From an uncultured Macellibacteroides sp. (GTDB lineage Bacteria > Bacteroidota > Bacteroidia > Bacteroidales > Tannerellaceae), in contig NZ_OY762974.1 of NCBI RefSeq assembly GCF_963667135.1, positions 4,043,054 through 4,107,053 of the forward strand: a stretch of 64,000 bases of DNA. Reading direction: 5' to 3'. A model generated the notes under the pieces. It made no database searches and was not told where the DNA came from. It worked only from the letters and a program-made list of their open reading frames with translations. Shown here in pieces: positions 1 to 9,401 of this stretch. The translations under genes were made by a program, and so were the position numbers. The stretch's first letter is position 1, and the number at the start of each line of letters is the position of its first letter.

Positions 1-1047
1 CAATTGAATGATTTGCTGTTCGTATTGTTTACGGGTAAAATCAGCATACCTTGCTCTGGTATCTTGAGATAGTTTGTTTTGCCTTAACTGCATTTTCTTC
101 TTATGTCCATCATAGATTGGCACTGTAAGGTTTAACCCCGTACTCCAACCCAGGTTTTTGTATGGAGCAACGGTAAGTGTAGAAGAATAACCGGCATCTG
201 CATAAGCGGATAAACGGGGTTTGTAATCGTAATTGACTATTCTAGCTTCGTTCGTTAATTTCAGGCTGTCGGTATTACTGCTTAGAGCATAAATACTTTC
301 TTCGAACGGAACAAAACTATCATCACTTAATGTGGGAGGATCTATACTCTGTGTAGTTGAATCCACAATACCTGAAAGGTAACTGAGCAAAGCATACTCG
401 TTTTTCCATTCGGCATTGCACTGTTTCAATGCTAAAATGTTTTGTTGTAAAGTAACTTTGAAGCTTAAATAATCGGTTTGTTTAAATGTGGCTGTTTGGG
501 TGAGCTTACTCAGTACATCGTCTTCCTGTTCCAAAAGGTGCACGACTTCGTTGATAACCTGATACTGCTGCTGACTTGCATACGTGTTTATGTATTGCTC
601 AGTAATGGCTCTGTTAAGAGTTTGAATCGTAATTTGGGATTGATTGAGTAGCTGTTGAATACCTAGGCTGTAATTTACTAATCTGGCATTGATATTTCCT
701 TTCACTGGAAGTTCTCTGCTTACTCTTATTATTGCTGCAAGAGTTTGCCCGTCTGAAAGATTATTATCGTATCCCCATTTTTTAATGACTGGAGAATAGG
801 ACGCATTACCGATACCATCTACCTTAAAACCATAATCTGCCTTTAATTTCAGACTGTCTATTTTTAATGAACAGACCTGATTATTGTAATCGTTTAGCAC
901 AGGACTATTAGCTTGTGCTGACGTAATGAAGTAGTCTAATTTTTTTGGTTGCTGAGCAGAGGCTCCTTCACATATGCCCAGTCCTACGACAAAGAGTACT
1001 TTAATAAAATTGTCTGTTATTCGCCTTGCTTCAGAAAGATGTAACAT
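1..1047 (-). CDS. TolC-family outer membrane efflux protein, C-terminus cut by window edge
   Basis: An open frame of 349 codons with no stop runs from ATG at 1047 off the left edge, so the C-terminus is missing. The N-terminus is a signal peptide ending about GASAQ, followed by a Gln- and Asn-rich helical protein with coiled-coil stretches typical of outer membrane factors of tripartite pumps. It starts 90 bp downstream of the histidine kinase on the same strand, so a regulator-kinase-efflux cluster is likely, with the adaptor and pump genes lying outside the window. A TACGTTTG box at 1075-1082 could give it its own promoter. The family call rests on overall composition and architecture; the substrate cannot be told. 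Confidence 0.75.
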   Translation of the reverse strand, partial: MLHLSEARRITDNFIKVLFVVGLGICEGASAQQPKKLDYFITSAQANSPVLNDYNNQVCSLKIDSLKLKADYGFKVDGIGNASYSPVIKKWGYDNNLSDGQTLAAIIRVSRELPVKGNINARLVNYSLGIQQLLNQSQITIQTLNRAITEQYINTYASQQQYQVINEVVHLLEQEDDVLSKLTQTATFKQTDYLSFKVTLQQNILALKQCNAEWKNEYALLSYLSGIVDSTTQSIDPPTLSDDSFVPFEESIYALSSNTDSLKLTNEARIVNYDYKPRLSAYADAGYSSTLTVAPYKNLGWSTGLNLTVPIYDGHKKKMQLRQNKLSQDTRARYADFTRKQYEQQIIQL

Positions 1048-1074
1048 ATCAATAGATTTTCCTTAATTACATAG

Positions 1075-1082
1075 CAAACGTA
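1075..1082 (-). promoter_or_regulatory. Putative Bacteroidota -7 element (TACGTTTG)
   Basis: On the minus strand the box matches TAnnTTTG and lies 27 bases before the ATG of the TolC-like gene. No convincing -33 TTTG was seen at the usual distance. Confidence 0.4.
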
Positions 1083-1137
1083 AAAATGAAAACTGTAGAA
1101 ATTCTGAATTGTATCTTAAAATTGGGGTATAGTGCAA

Positions 1138-2388
1138 TTAAAAGCTTACAGTAAAGCAATGCCTGTTACTATCAAAAGAATAATTGATTTGACAACCATA
1201 AAGATTTCCTATTTTTTGGCTGATTTCAAGGCCTAAACCAATGCTATGACTGTCTATTCCACTCTTCTGGAACCTTTTAAATAGTTTTTGTGCGTCCAAA
1301 GCCTTTCCTGTAGCTGTGTTGGTTATTTTAAAAGAGTTTTTATTTAATGTTATCTCTATCAAACCATTTTGAATTGTGTGGCGAATGGCGTTGGAAATTA
1401 GATTTCCAAACAAAATTTCCGCTAAGGTTTTATCTGCATAAATTTCTGCTTCTTTGTCCAAAGCTGTGAAAAGGGTAATATTTTTTTGTTGAGTAGCATC
1501 TTCATAACGACTCACTATTTTAAGGATGATTTCGCTCAAATAAATTCGCTCTTTGTTGGGAAATTGATTGTTTTCTATTTTGGCAAGCAATAATAATGCT
1601 TTGTTTAACTTATTCATGCGTTGATTGGCATCCGTAAGATTTTCTATTATCAGAGCTTGTTCTTCTGTAATTGGAGAAGTCTGTAGGAACAAATCAATAT
1701 TACTTTGCATTATTGCCAAAGGTGTCTGTAACTCGTGGGAGGCATTTTCGGTAAACTCTTTTTGTTCGATATATAACTGATGATTACGTTTGGTGAGTTC
1801 GTTAATGGATTCATTCAAATCATTCAACTCATTAATTTTTACCGGTAGTAAATCCAGTGAAGATTGTTTATCGACTCTATAGTTGTGCAGCTCATTTAAT
1901 GTCTTGTAAAAAGGCTTCCAAACTTTCCGGTTTAAATTTCTATTGATGAAAAGCAGGCTGGTAAGCAATATAATAAATATTCCTGATTGCATAGCAATAA
2001 TACTCTTCAGTAGGTCTTCATTTTCTACCAAAGATTTTTGACAACGAATATGATAAAGCTTACCATTAGCCTCTGTCGTAAATTCTAATACTCGGTGAGT
2101 CACGATTTCGTTATCTTCCGGAATATAGATATCTTGATTAAAAATGCGTTCTTTGTCGTATGCAGATGCACCGGAAGTTATAATGATATTATTGTTATAC
2201 GATATAAAATTTTCGGGAGAAATAGTTTTTAATTTTTTCTCAATCCATTGCTTCTGAAACAACAACGTTTCATCAACACTATTCATCATTACAAATAGTA
2301 TAATGAAATAAAATACAGGAATTGTTAGTAACATAACAATACTTGTAACTCCTATATAGCGAATTGAAATGTGATGCGTTAATTTCAA
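1138..2388 (-). CDS. Sensor histidine kinase (HisKA/HATPase)
   Basis: Membrane sensor kinase of 416 residues. A first membrane segment spans about residues 12-35, then a short extracytoplasmic domain of about 95 residues, a second segment about 130-148, and the kinase core. The H-box is ENASHELQTPLA with phospho-accepting His218. The N-box (NLISNAIRH) and a G-box with SIGLGLEISQKIG follow, so all catalytic motifs are present. Its start overlaps the stop of the upstream response regulator gene by 4 bp (ATGA), the usual arrangement of a cognate pair. The downstream TolC-like gene suggests that it senses an envelope stress or an efflux substrate; the signal is unknown. Confidence 0.9.
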   Translation of the reverse strand: MKLTHHISIRYIGVTSIVMLLTIPVFYFIILFVMMNSVDETLLFQKQWIEKKLKTISPENFISYNNNIIITSGASAYDKERIFNQDIYIPEDNEIVTHRVLEFTTEANGKLYHIRCQKSLVENEDLLKSIIAMQSGIFIILLTSLLFINRNLNRKVWKPFYKTLNELHNYRVDKQSSLDLLPVKINELNDLNESINELTKRNHQLYIEQKEFTENASHELQTPLAIMQSNIDLFLQTSPITEEQALIIENLTDANQRMNKLNKALLLLAKIENNQFPNKERIYLSEIILKIVSRYEDATQQKNITLFTALDKEAEIYADKTLAEILFGNLISNAIRHTIQNGLIEITLNKNSFKITNTATGKALDAQKLFKRFQKSGIDSHSIGLGLEISQKIGNLYGCQINYSFDSNRHCFTVSF

Positions 2389-3062
2389 TTTATTTCAAAT
2401 TTATACCCCATACCATAGATAGATTTAATATAATCTTCAGCACCTGCAATGGCCAATTTTTTCTTTAAGTTTTTAATGTGAGCGTAGATAAAATCAAAAT
2501 TGTCAAAATAATCCGCATTGTCGCCCGAAATATGTTCTGCTATTGCTGATTTGGAAATTACCCTATTTTTATTTACGGCTAAATATAATAATAAATCATA
2601 TTCCTTTCTTGTTATGTCCAAAAGCTTATCGTTTACATATACTGTGTTAGCTGTTGTATCGATAGTGATCTCGTTAACAATAATATTGACGCTTCCGTCA
2701 AATCTACGGCGACGAATAACAGCAGAAATTCTTGCACTTAGTTCCGACAAATGAAAAGGCTTGGCGATATAATCATCTGCACCAAGATTAAGCCCATCAA
2801 TTTTATCGTCGATTGAGTTCTTAGCTGAAACAATAATTACCCCGTCGGTCCTTTTATTTTTCTTCAACTCTTTTAATACATTCAGCCCATTGCCATCTGG
2901 CAACGTAATATCCAACAAGATACAATCATAATCAAAACTTTCAATTTTATTGAGTGCCATTTTGAAATTGTCTGCTATCTCGCAAAGGTAATTACCTGAT
3001 TTTAGATAAGAGGCTATACTATTACTCAAAGCCTTTTCGTCTTCAACAATTAGAATTTTCAT
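2385..3062 (-). CDS. OmpR/PhoB-family response regulator
   Basis: Two-domain regulator of 225 residues. The receiver domain (about residues 1-115) has the acidic pair E7/D8, phospho-acceptor Asp51 in CILLDITLPDG and the conserved Lys101 in IAKPF. The C-terminal part (about 130-225) is a winged-helix DNA-binding domain with the typical ending YIKSIYGMGYKFE. It is first in a transcription unit with the kinase at 1138-2388 and probably controls it together with the TolC-like gene. It is divergent from the metal-efflux genes that begin at 3307, so control of those is possible but not shown. Confidence 0.93.
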   Translation of the reverse strand: MKILIVEDEKALSNSIASYLKSGNYLCEIADNFKMALNKIESFDYDCILLDITLPDGNGLNVLKELKKNKRTDGVIIVSAKNSIDDKIDGLNLGADDYIAKPFHLSELSARISAVIRRRRFDGSVNIIVNEITIDTTANTVYVNDKLLDITRKEYDLLLYLAVNKNRVISKSAIAEHISGDNADYFDNFDFIYAHIKNLKKKLAIAGAEDYIKSIYGMGYKFEIN

Positions 3063-3234
3063 TCTCTTTTTTTACAAATATCTTTTTTAATTCTGAATAA
3101 AATCTGAAGAGCACGTTAAAAAACAACAATTATTTGACCTGGTTGCTCGCCTGGCACAGGTTACTACCAGGAGATAACAATACAGAAACAGTAAAGGATA
3201 CTATTAAGAATAGTAATTCACACTATTATATTTT

Positions 3235-3272
3235 AAAAGTCCGGAACTTATGCTCCGGACTTTTATTTTTTT
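3235..3272 (+). terminator. Hairpin plus T-tract between divergent genes
   Basis: AAAAGTCCGGA (3235-3245) pairs perfectly with TCCGGACTTTT (3254-3264) around an 8-base loop, followed by a T-rich stretch to 3272. It has the form of an intrinsic terminator on the plus strand, although both flanking genes point away from it. The 170 bp upstream (3063-3234) hold no gene I recognise. The hairpin may end a short leader or small RNA, or be left over from a lost gene. Confidence 0.65.
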
Positions 3273-3273
3273 G

Positions 3274-3281
3274 TATATTTG
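3274..3281 (+). promoter_or_regulatory. Putative -7 element (TATATTTG) for the metal-efflux operon
   Basis: Exact match to TAnnTTTG, 25 bases before the ATG at 3307 and just after the terminator-like hairpin. This placement suggests that transcription of the pump genes starts here. Confidence 0.5.
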
Positions 3282-3306
3282 GGCTGAACCTTAAACAGAT
3301 ACGAAG

Positions 3307-6300
3307 ATGTTTACCTCGATCGTCCGATTCTCTGTAAAGAAAAAGCTATTTGTTGGTCTGACCACCCTTTTTCTTTTTATTGGCGGCTTGTATGCCATGT
3401 TTACGTTGCCTATCGACGCCGTTCCTGATATTACCAACAATCAGGTTCAGATTGTAACCGTGTCTCCCACCCTGGCGCCTCAGGAGGTAGAGCAGCTGAT
3501 TACCTTCCCCATCGAAATTGCCATGAGTAATATCATGAATGTGGTCGAGATCCGTTCGGTATCGCGCTTTGGGTTGTCGCTGGTTACGGTGGTTTTTAAG
3601 GATAATGTGAAGACGCTGGATGCGCGCCAGCTTATCAACGAACAGATTCAGGCTGTTTCGGGCGAGATTCCTCCCGGACTGGGTACTCCGGAGCTGATGC
3701 CTATCACAACCGGACTGGGGGAGATTTACCAGTACACGCTGGAGGTTGATCCGAAGTTTAAAGATAAGTACGATCCGATGGAGTTGCGTACTATTCAGGA
3801 TTGGATTGTAAAAAGACAGCTTTCGGGCATTCCGGGTATTGTGGAGATAAATAGTTTTGGCGGATACCTGAAGCAATACGAGGTGGCGGTGGATCCGTCT
3901 GCTCTCTATTCGCTGAATATTACCATTGGCGATGTATTTGAAGCGCTTACCCGCAACAACCAGAATACCGGAGGAAGTTATATTGAAAAGGAAAAGAAGG
4001 CTTATTACATTCGTGCCGAGGGGATGATTACCCGCACGGAAGATATTGAACAGATTGTGATTAGCAACCGCGGAGGTATACCGATACATGTAAGCGATGT
4101 GGCGGTTGTTCGCCTGGGGGCTCCCAAAAGGTTCGGGGCGATGACTAAAGATGGTTTGGGCGAGTGCGTGGGTGGTATTGCCATGATGCTGAAAGGCGCC
4201 AATGCGAATGTGGTTACCAGGCAACTCGAAATGCGTGTGGATAAAATTCAGAAGATTTTGCCCGAGGGTGTTTCCATCCAGCCGTATCTGAACCGCTCTA
4301 ATCTGGTGAACCGTAATATTTCTACTGTTATTTTTAATCTCGCCGAAGGGGCTGTGATTGTTTTTCTTGTGCTTATCTTCTTTTTGGGGAATGTAAGGGC
4401 GGGACTCATTGTGGCGTCTGTTATTCCGTTATCCATGTTGTTTGGTTTTATCCTCATGCGGGTATTCAACGTATCGGCCAACCTGATGAGTTTGGGGGCT
4501 ATCGACTTCGGGATTGTGGTGGATGGTTCCATCGTTATTGTCGAAGGGATGCTGGCTCATTTGTATGGAAAGAAGCTAATCGGGAAACATCTTTCGCAGG
4601 AGAGGATGGATCAGGAGATTGAGATTGGTGCCGGTCATGTGGTTCGTTCGGCTACTTTTGCCGTTGGGATTATCCTGATTGTTTATTTTCCTATCCTTAC
4701 CCTGCAGGGCATTGAAGGTAAGTATTTTATTCCGATGGCAAAGACGCTGGTATTTTGTATAGTAGGTGCTCTTATCCTGTCGCTGACTTATGTTCCCATG
4801 ATGGCGTCGCTGTTTCTGAAGAAGGAGCTGAAAGAGACGCGGACGCTTGCAGATCGCTTCTTCGACTGGCTGAATATCTATTACAAGAAAACGCTGGATG
4901 CTTGTCTGCATCATAAAACCGTCTTTATTACGGCATCGTTCGCCGCGCTTGCCGTTAGTCTTTTTTTATTTACCAAACTGGGTGCCGAATTTATTCCTAC
5001 CATGGATGAAGGTGATTTTGCCATGCAGATGACGCTGCCTGCCGGTAGCTCGCTTACTCAGAGTATTGAGATTAGCAACCGGGCGGAGAAAATGCTGATG
5101 GATAAATTTCCTGAAATAAGGCATGTGGTGGCTAAGATTGGAACTGCCGAAGTGCCTACCGATCCCATGGCGGTGGAGGATGCGGATATTATGATTGTTA
5201 TGAAGCCTTTCAAAGAGTGGACTAGTGCTGGCAGCCGTGCGGAGATGGTGGCTAAAATGAAAGAAGCCCTCAAACCAATCACCGGAGCGGAATTCAATTT
5301 TAGTCAGCCGATACAGCTTCGTTTCAACGAACTTATGACCGGTGCCAAGGCGGATATTGCCATCAAACTGTACGGCGAGAATATGGAGGAGCTTTATGCG
5401 AAAGCGAAAGAGGCGGCATTGCTGGTGGAGAAAGTTCCCGGGGCATCGGACGTGCAGGTGGAACAGGTTATGGGGTTGCCTCAGCTTGTGATTTCTTACG
5501 ACCGTAAAAAGATTGCCCGTTACGGAATGAATATAGAGGAAATGAATACGCTGATTCGTACCGCCTATGCGGGCGAGATAGCCGGAGTGGTGTTCGAAAA
5601 CGAGCGGCGCTTTGATCTGGTACTGCGGATGGATAAAGACCGGGTTGCCGATCTTAACCTGGATAAGCTTTTTGTGCGTACTGCCGACGGTGTTGAGATA
5701 CCGGTAAGCGAAATAGCAAAGATAAAACTGATAAACGGGCCTTTGCAGATTAACCGCGATGCGACCAAACGACGTATCGTTATTGGTGTTAACGTGCGTA
5801 ACGCGGATATACAGAAGGTGGTTGAAGGGATTCAAAGTACGCTGGATAAAAACATCAAGCTAAACCCGGGTTACTATTTCGAATACGGCGGGCAGTTCGA
5901 GAACCTTCAGAATGCCATCAAAACGTTGCTGATTGTTATTCCGGTGGCACTGATGCTTATTCTGCTGCTGCTATTCTTCTCTTTCAAGAGCATAGTCTAT
6001 TCGTTGCTGGTATTCAGTACGGTGCCTTTATCGCTGATTGGGGGAATTCTGGCGCTTTGGCTAAGGGGTTTGCCTTTCAGTATCTCGGCTGGCGTAGGCT
6101 TTATTGCTTTGTTCGGGGTGGCGGTTCTCAATGGTATTCTGATGATTAATCATTTCAATGAGTTCAGTCATAAGTCGGTTTATAAAAAGACAACAGGGCG
6201 AATCATCGCCGAAGGTTGTCCGCATCTGCTTCGTCCGGTATTCCTTACTGGATTGGTTGCCTCCCTGGGCTTTGTGCCTATGGCCATTGCCACCAGCGCG

Positions 6301-7611
6301 GGCTCGGAGGTTCAGCGTCCGCTTGCCACGGTTGTGATTGGGGGATTGCTTGTATCTACAGCCCTCACGTTGCTTATTATTCCTGTATTTTACAGAATCG
6401 TAAACAGTGCTGCCACTTTGCAACGCACTAAATATAAAAAATTACTGTTCTTCTCTCTGTTGCTTTTTGCGGCTCTCCCGCTGCAGGCACAGAAAGAAGT
6501 TAGTCTTGGGGAGGCCATCACGATAAGTAAGGCTAATCATCCCCGTATGCGGATGGCTAATGCCGAGATTGAACGAAGCCGGAGTGCCCGGAACGAGGCT
6601 TGGGAACTGGCACCTACATCCTTTACTTATTCGTGGGGGCAGCTTAACGGTGAAACACGGAAAGACAAACAGATGGAATTTACGCAGGAGATTGGGTCGC
6701 TTCTAACGCCGTTTTACAAGAACGCGCTTGTAAATAAAAAGGTAACTTCCGGAAACTACTACCGCGACATTGTGGAGAAAGAGGTGGTTGCCGAAGTGAA
6801 ACGGGCCTGGTGTTATTACCTTTTTGCCCGCGGGCAGGCATCGCTCTACCGCGAGCAATCGGATCTGGCCGATCGGTTGCAACGCGCCGGGGAGATTCGT
6901 TATCAGCAGGGTGACATTACTTTGCTGGAGAAGAATATGAGTAGTACGCTTGCCGCCGATATGCGGAACAAATTGTTTCAGGCTAACGAAGAACTTAAAA
7001 TAGCTGCCAACCGCTTGCAGTGGGCATGTTATTCGGACGAGGCCATCGTTCCGGTGGATTTAGGAGTAACTTTGCTTCCTGTACCTGCATCGGACGATGT
7101 ATCCGGACAAGTCCATTTGAATTACCTGCAGAGTCTTACAGATCAGAAGAAAACTCTTTTACAGATTGAACGAAGTCGTTTTTTCCCGGAGTTATCTGTT
7201 GGGTATGTGCGACAGGATATACTTCCGCTAAAGGGACTTCATTCGTGGATGGTAGGGGTATCTTTTCCTATTTTCTTTACAGCACAACAAAGCCGGATAA
7301 AACAGGCTCGCATTGATTATCGGATACAGCAGACTCAACAGGAGCTTAACGTGCGCGAACTGATAAACAAGCTGACCGAATTGAATGCCGAACTGGCACG
7401 GCAGGGCGAGAGTATTCGTTACTTTACCACTTCTGCCCTACCCGAAGCCGAAGCGCTTATCAAAGCTGCAGCTCTTCAGCTTAAAGCCAGCGACACCGAC
7501 ATCACCCAGTTTATTCAAAGCATCAACAGCGCGCTGTTCATCAAAAAGAGTTATCTGGAAACGGTTTACCTTTACAACGTTGCCGTACTTGAAACCGAAT
7601 TATATAAATAA
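3307..7611 (+). CDS. CusA/CzcA heavy-metal RND pump fused to a CusC-like outer membrane factor
   Basis: Protein of 1434 residues. Residues 1-1040 form a complete CusA/CzcA-type RND proton antiporter: the first membrane helix follows MFTSIVRFSVKKK, the TM4 motif AIDFGIVVDGSIVIVEG carries D400, D406 and E413, and the last helices end at LLIIPVFYRIV. From about residue 1045 a hydrophobic stretch with a signal-peptide look (LLFFSLLLFAALPLQAQ) precedes a 370-residue TolC/CzcC-like domain. The frame is continuous, so this is a true fusion. Such fusions of about 1430-1450 residues are, as I recall, common in Bacteroidota. The internal signal-like segment (possible cleavage at A1061/Q1062) suggests that the outer membrane part is released after export. 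The adaptor gene follows 13 bp downstream. The substrate is probably Cu, Ag, Zn, Co or Cd. Confidence 0.9.
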   Translation: MFTSIVRFSVKKKLFVGLTTLFLFIGGLYAMFTLPIDAVPDITNNQVQIVTVSPTLAPQEVEQLITFPIEIAMSNIMNVVEIRSVSRFGLSLVTVVFKDNVKTLDARQLINEQIQAVSGEIPPGLGTPELMPITTGLGEIYQYTLEVDPKFKDKYDPMELRTIQDWIVKRQLSGIPGIVEINSFGGYLKQYEVAVDPSALYSLNITIGDVFEALTRNNQNTGGSYIEKEKKAYYIRAEGMITRTEDIEQIVISNRGGIPIHVSDVAVVRLGAPKRFGAMTKDGLGECVGGIAMMLKGANANVVTRQLEMRVDKIQKILPEGVSIQPYLNRSNLVNRNISTVIFNLAEGAVIVFLVLIFFLGNVRAGLIVASVIPLSMLFGFILMRVFNVSANLMSLGAIDFGIVVDGSIVIVEGMLAHLYGKKLIGKHLSQERMDQEIEIGAGHVVRSATFAVGIILIVYFPILTLQGIEGKYFIPMAKTLVFCIVGALILSLTYVPMMASLFLKKELKETRTLADRFFDWLNIYYKKTLDACLHHKTVFITASFAALAVSLFLFTKLGAEFIPTMDEGDFAMQMTLPAGSSLTQSIEISNRAEKMLMDKFPEIRHVVAKIGTAEVPTDPMAVEDADIMIVMKPFKEWTSAGSRAEMVAKMKEALKPITGAEFNFSQPIQLRFNELMTGAKADIAIKLYGENMEELYAKAKEAALLVEKVPGASDVQVEQVMGLPQLVISYDRKKIARYGMNIEEMNTLIRTAYAGEIAGVVFENERRFDLVLRMDKDRVADLNLDKLFVRTADGVEIPVSEIAKIKLINGPLQINRDATKRRIVIGVNVRNADIQKVVEGIQSTLDKNIKLNPGYYFEYGGQFENLQNAIKTLLIVIPVALMLILLLLFFSFKSIVYSLLVFSTVPLSLIGGILALWLRGLPFSISAGVGFIALFGVAVLNGILMINHFNEFSHKSVYKKTTGRIIAEGCPHLLRPVFLTGLVASLGFVPMAIATSAGSEVQRPLATVVIGGLLVSTALTLLIIPVFYRIVNSAATLQRTKYKKLLFFSLLLFAALPLQAQKEVSLGEAITISKANHPRMRMANAEIERSRSARNEAWELAPTSFTYSWGQLNGETRKDKQMEFTQEIGSLLTPFYKNALVNKKVTSGNYYRDIVEKEVVAEVKRAWCYYLFARGQASLYREQSDLADRLQRAGEIRYQQGDITLLEKNMSSTLAADMRNKLFQANEELKIAANRLQWACYSDEAIVPVDLGVTLLPVPASDDVSGQVHLNYLQSLTDQKKTLLQIERSRFFPELSVGYVRQDILPLKGLHSWMVGVSFPIFFTAQQSRIKQARIDYRIQQTQQELNVRELINKLTELNAELARQGESIRYFTTSALPEAEALIKAAALQLKASDTDITQFIQSINSALFIKKSYLETVYLYNVAVLETELYK

Positions 7612-7624
7612 AAAAGATACTACA

Positions 7625-8563
7625 ATGAAACGAGCTATTCTATTCATAGTGGTCTGCACGCTTGCAGCCTGTAATTCTTCCACAAAACAGGAATCCGAAG
7701 CCGGACAGGCAAAAGCTGCTCCCGACAGTGTGATGACTCAGTCTGCGGATTCGGCAATGACAGCACAGTCTGCCTCTTCGGAGGATTCGGATGCGGTAGA
7801 CGGAAATTCGGGTGCTACCTTGGCAAATAAGGTTTCGTTCAACGGAATACTGGTTATTCCGCCTCAGAACTTTGCTTCGGTTACCCTGCACATGGGAGGA
7901 ATTATCCGTTATACCAGTCTGCTTCCCGGAGTTTACGTAAAGAAAGGCTCACTGCTGGCTACGCTGGATAATCCGGATTTCATTACCCTGCAGCAGACCT
8001 ACCTTGAGAGTCATGCCCAGACAGAATACCTGGAATCCGAATACAAACGCCAGCAACTTCTTGCCAAAGAAGAGGTGGCTTCCGAGAAAAAACTACAACA
8101 GTGTAAAGCGGAATATCTTTCCATGAAGAGCCGTTTGGAAGCCGCTGCTGCACAATTATCGTTGCTTGGAGTCTCTTCTCAATCGTTGCTTAAGGATGGA
8201 ATTAAACCTACCCTGGAAATAAAATCGCCGGTTAATGGGTACGTGGGCAATGTGAAGGTGAATATTGGCAAACACCTGGATGCAGGAGAAACTTTGTGCG
8301 ATGTGATTAATAAACAGGAAACCTTGCTTAGACTTACCACCTACGAAAAAGATTTAAAAGACATCCGGCTGGGAGCTAAAGTGTGGTTCAGGGTAAATGG
8401 TATGGGCGACAAGACGTTTGATGCCACGTTAATTTCTATTGGTCAGGAGGTTGACGAATCGAGCCGTTCGCTGGAGGTGTATGCCAGAGTTAATTCCGGC
8501 GATCTGTCATTCAGACCGGGAATGTATGTTACAGCTCAGATAGAACGGGTATCGCAGTACTAA
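7625..8563 (+). CDS. Efflux RND periplasmic adaptor (CusB/CzcB-like) lipoprotein
   Basis: Start chosen at 7625 because it gives a clean lipoprotein signal, MKRAILFIVVCTLAAC, with lipobox Cys16, and leaves 13 bp after the pump gene. Upstream in-frame codons lie inside that gene. The mature 296-residue protein begins with a Ser/Ala/Asp-rich linker, then a lipoyl half-motif, a coiled-coil hairpin (about residues 120-180), the second lipoyl half (IKSPVNGYVG) and a beta-barrel part. It joins the fused pump and outer membrane factor, completing a tripartite system from two genes. No His/Met-rich metal-binding N-terminal segment is visible, so metal specificity is not set here. Confidence 0.87.
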   Translation: MKRAILFIVVCTLAACNSSTKQESEAGQAKAAPDSVMTQSADSAMTAQSASSEDSDAVDGNSGATLANKVSFNGILVIPPQNFASVTLHMGGIIRYTSLLPGVYVKKGSLLATLDNPDFITLQQTYLESHAQTEYLESEYKRQQLLAKEEVASEKKLQQCKAEYLSMKSRLEAAAAQLSLLGVSSQSLLKDGIKPTLEIKSPVNGYVGNVKVNIGKHLDAGETLCDVINKQETLLRLTTYEKDLKDIRLGAKVWFRVNGMGDKTFDATLISIGQEVDESSRSLEVYARVNSGDLSFRPGMYVTAQIERVSQY

Positions 8564-8645
8564 CCTACGCGCACTAACCAATGCGATATATGTTAACGCT
8601 GTTACACTATCTTAACAATGCTTGGACATATTAAACTAATTTTTA

Positions 8646-8653
8646 TATCTTTG
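8646..8653 (+). promoter_or_regulatory. Putative -7 element (TATCTTTG) for DUF5020-permease genes
   Basis: Exact TAnnTTTG match 47 bases before the ATG at 8701. A TTGG at 8622-8625, 20 bases upstream, may be the -33 element. Confidence 0.55.
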
Positions 8654-8700
8654 ACCCCTTATTTTTAGTATTAAATTATAAATTAATAGAATTAGATTCG

Positions 8701-9399
8701 ATGAAAAAATTCTTTACCATTGCAGCGATCTTATTAATTGCCTTTAGTGGAAAGGCACAGAATGTTCAATTTCACCATGATTTTGGTAGCGCCTTGAACG
8801 ATGATCTGGATGGCAGACCTGCTACAACGACAACTGTTGAGATGTTTAAACCAGACAAATGGGGTAGTACGTTTTTCTTTGTAGATATGGATTACAACAG
8901 CAAAGGTGTGCAAGGTGCTTACTGGGAAATTGCCCGCGAACTGAAGTTCTGGGAAGGTCCGCTGTCTGCTCACGTTGAATACAATGGTGGTAGAGGTCAA
9001 TATCCTTACAACAATGCTTACTTGGCTGGTATCACGTTTACACATAACAGTGCCGACTTCTCAAAGGGGTTCAGCATACAGGCTATGTATAAGTATATCC
9101 AGAAATCTTATAAACCAAACAACTTCCAGCTTACAGGTACCTGGTACCTGAACTTTGCCAAGGGTGCAGGTACATTCAGTGGATTTGCCGACTTGTGGAG
9201 AGAAAACACAGATATGATTTTCCTTGCTGAACCTCAGATCTGGTTAAACTTTAACAAACTAAAGGGTGTGGATCCTGCTTTCAACCTGAGCTTTGGTTCG
9301 GAAGTAGAAATAAGCAACAACTTTGTTTGGAATAAATTCGGAGAACACAACAAGTTCTATGTTAATCCTACATTGGCTCTTAAATGGTCATTTAATTAA
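8701..9399 (+). CDS. DUF5020 / Tsx-like outer membrane channel
   Basis: Protein of 232 residues with a signal peptide ending GKAQ, then alternating beta-strand segments rich in aromatic residues and ending in an aromatic-terminated strand (LALKWSFN), as expected of a small outer membrane barrel. It resembles the DUF5020 family, which is related to nucleoside-specific Tsx channels. The purine permease gene starts 2 bp after its stop. A linked route for nucleobases or nucleosides across outer and inner membranes is therefore a reasonable inference. Specificity is not shown by the sequence alone. Confidence 0.75.
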   Translation: MKKFFTIAAILLIAFSGKAQNVQFHHDFGSALNDDLDGRPATTTTVEMFKPDKWGSTFFFVDMDYNSKGVQGAYWEIARELKFWEGPLSAHVEYNGGRGQYPYNNAYLAGITFTHNSADFSKGFSIQAMYKYIQKSYKPNNFQLTGTWYLNFAKGAGTFSGFADLWRENTDMIFLAEPQIWLNFNKLKGVDPAFNLSFGSEVEISNNFVWNKFGEHNKFYVNPTLALKWSFN

Positions 9400-9401
9400 T
9401 T

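Noticed and set aside
3134-3337. Possible 67-codon gene in the divergent gap
   Set aside because: It runs through the terminator-like hairpin and the -7 box into the pump gene in another frame. No homology is recognised.
3346-4224. Long antisense open frame (292 codons) inside the metal pump gene
   Set aside because: It lies fully opposite a clear RND coding sequence, is rich in His, Arg, Asn and Leu as expected from reversed codons, and has no recognisable domain or signal.
4966-5835. Second long antisense open frame (289 codons) inside the pump gene
   Set aside because: Same reason: a by-product of codon bias in the sense gene, with His/Arg/Asn-rich composition and no motif.
6420-6500. 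Frameshift or lost stop between pump and outer membrane factor
   Set aside because: The frame is continuous on both sides with normal codon use, and fusions of this length are known in Bacteroidota as I recall.
7385-7624. Longer start for the metal-efflux adaptor
   Set aside because: The extension lies inside the pump-duct gene and would remove the clean lipoprotein signal that begins at 7625.
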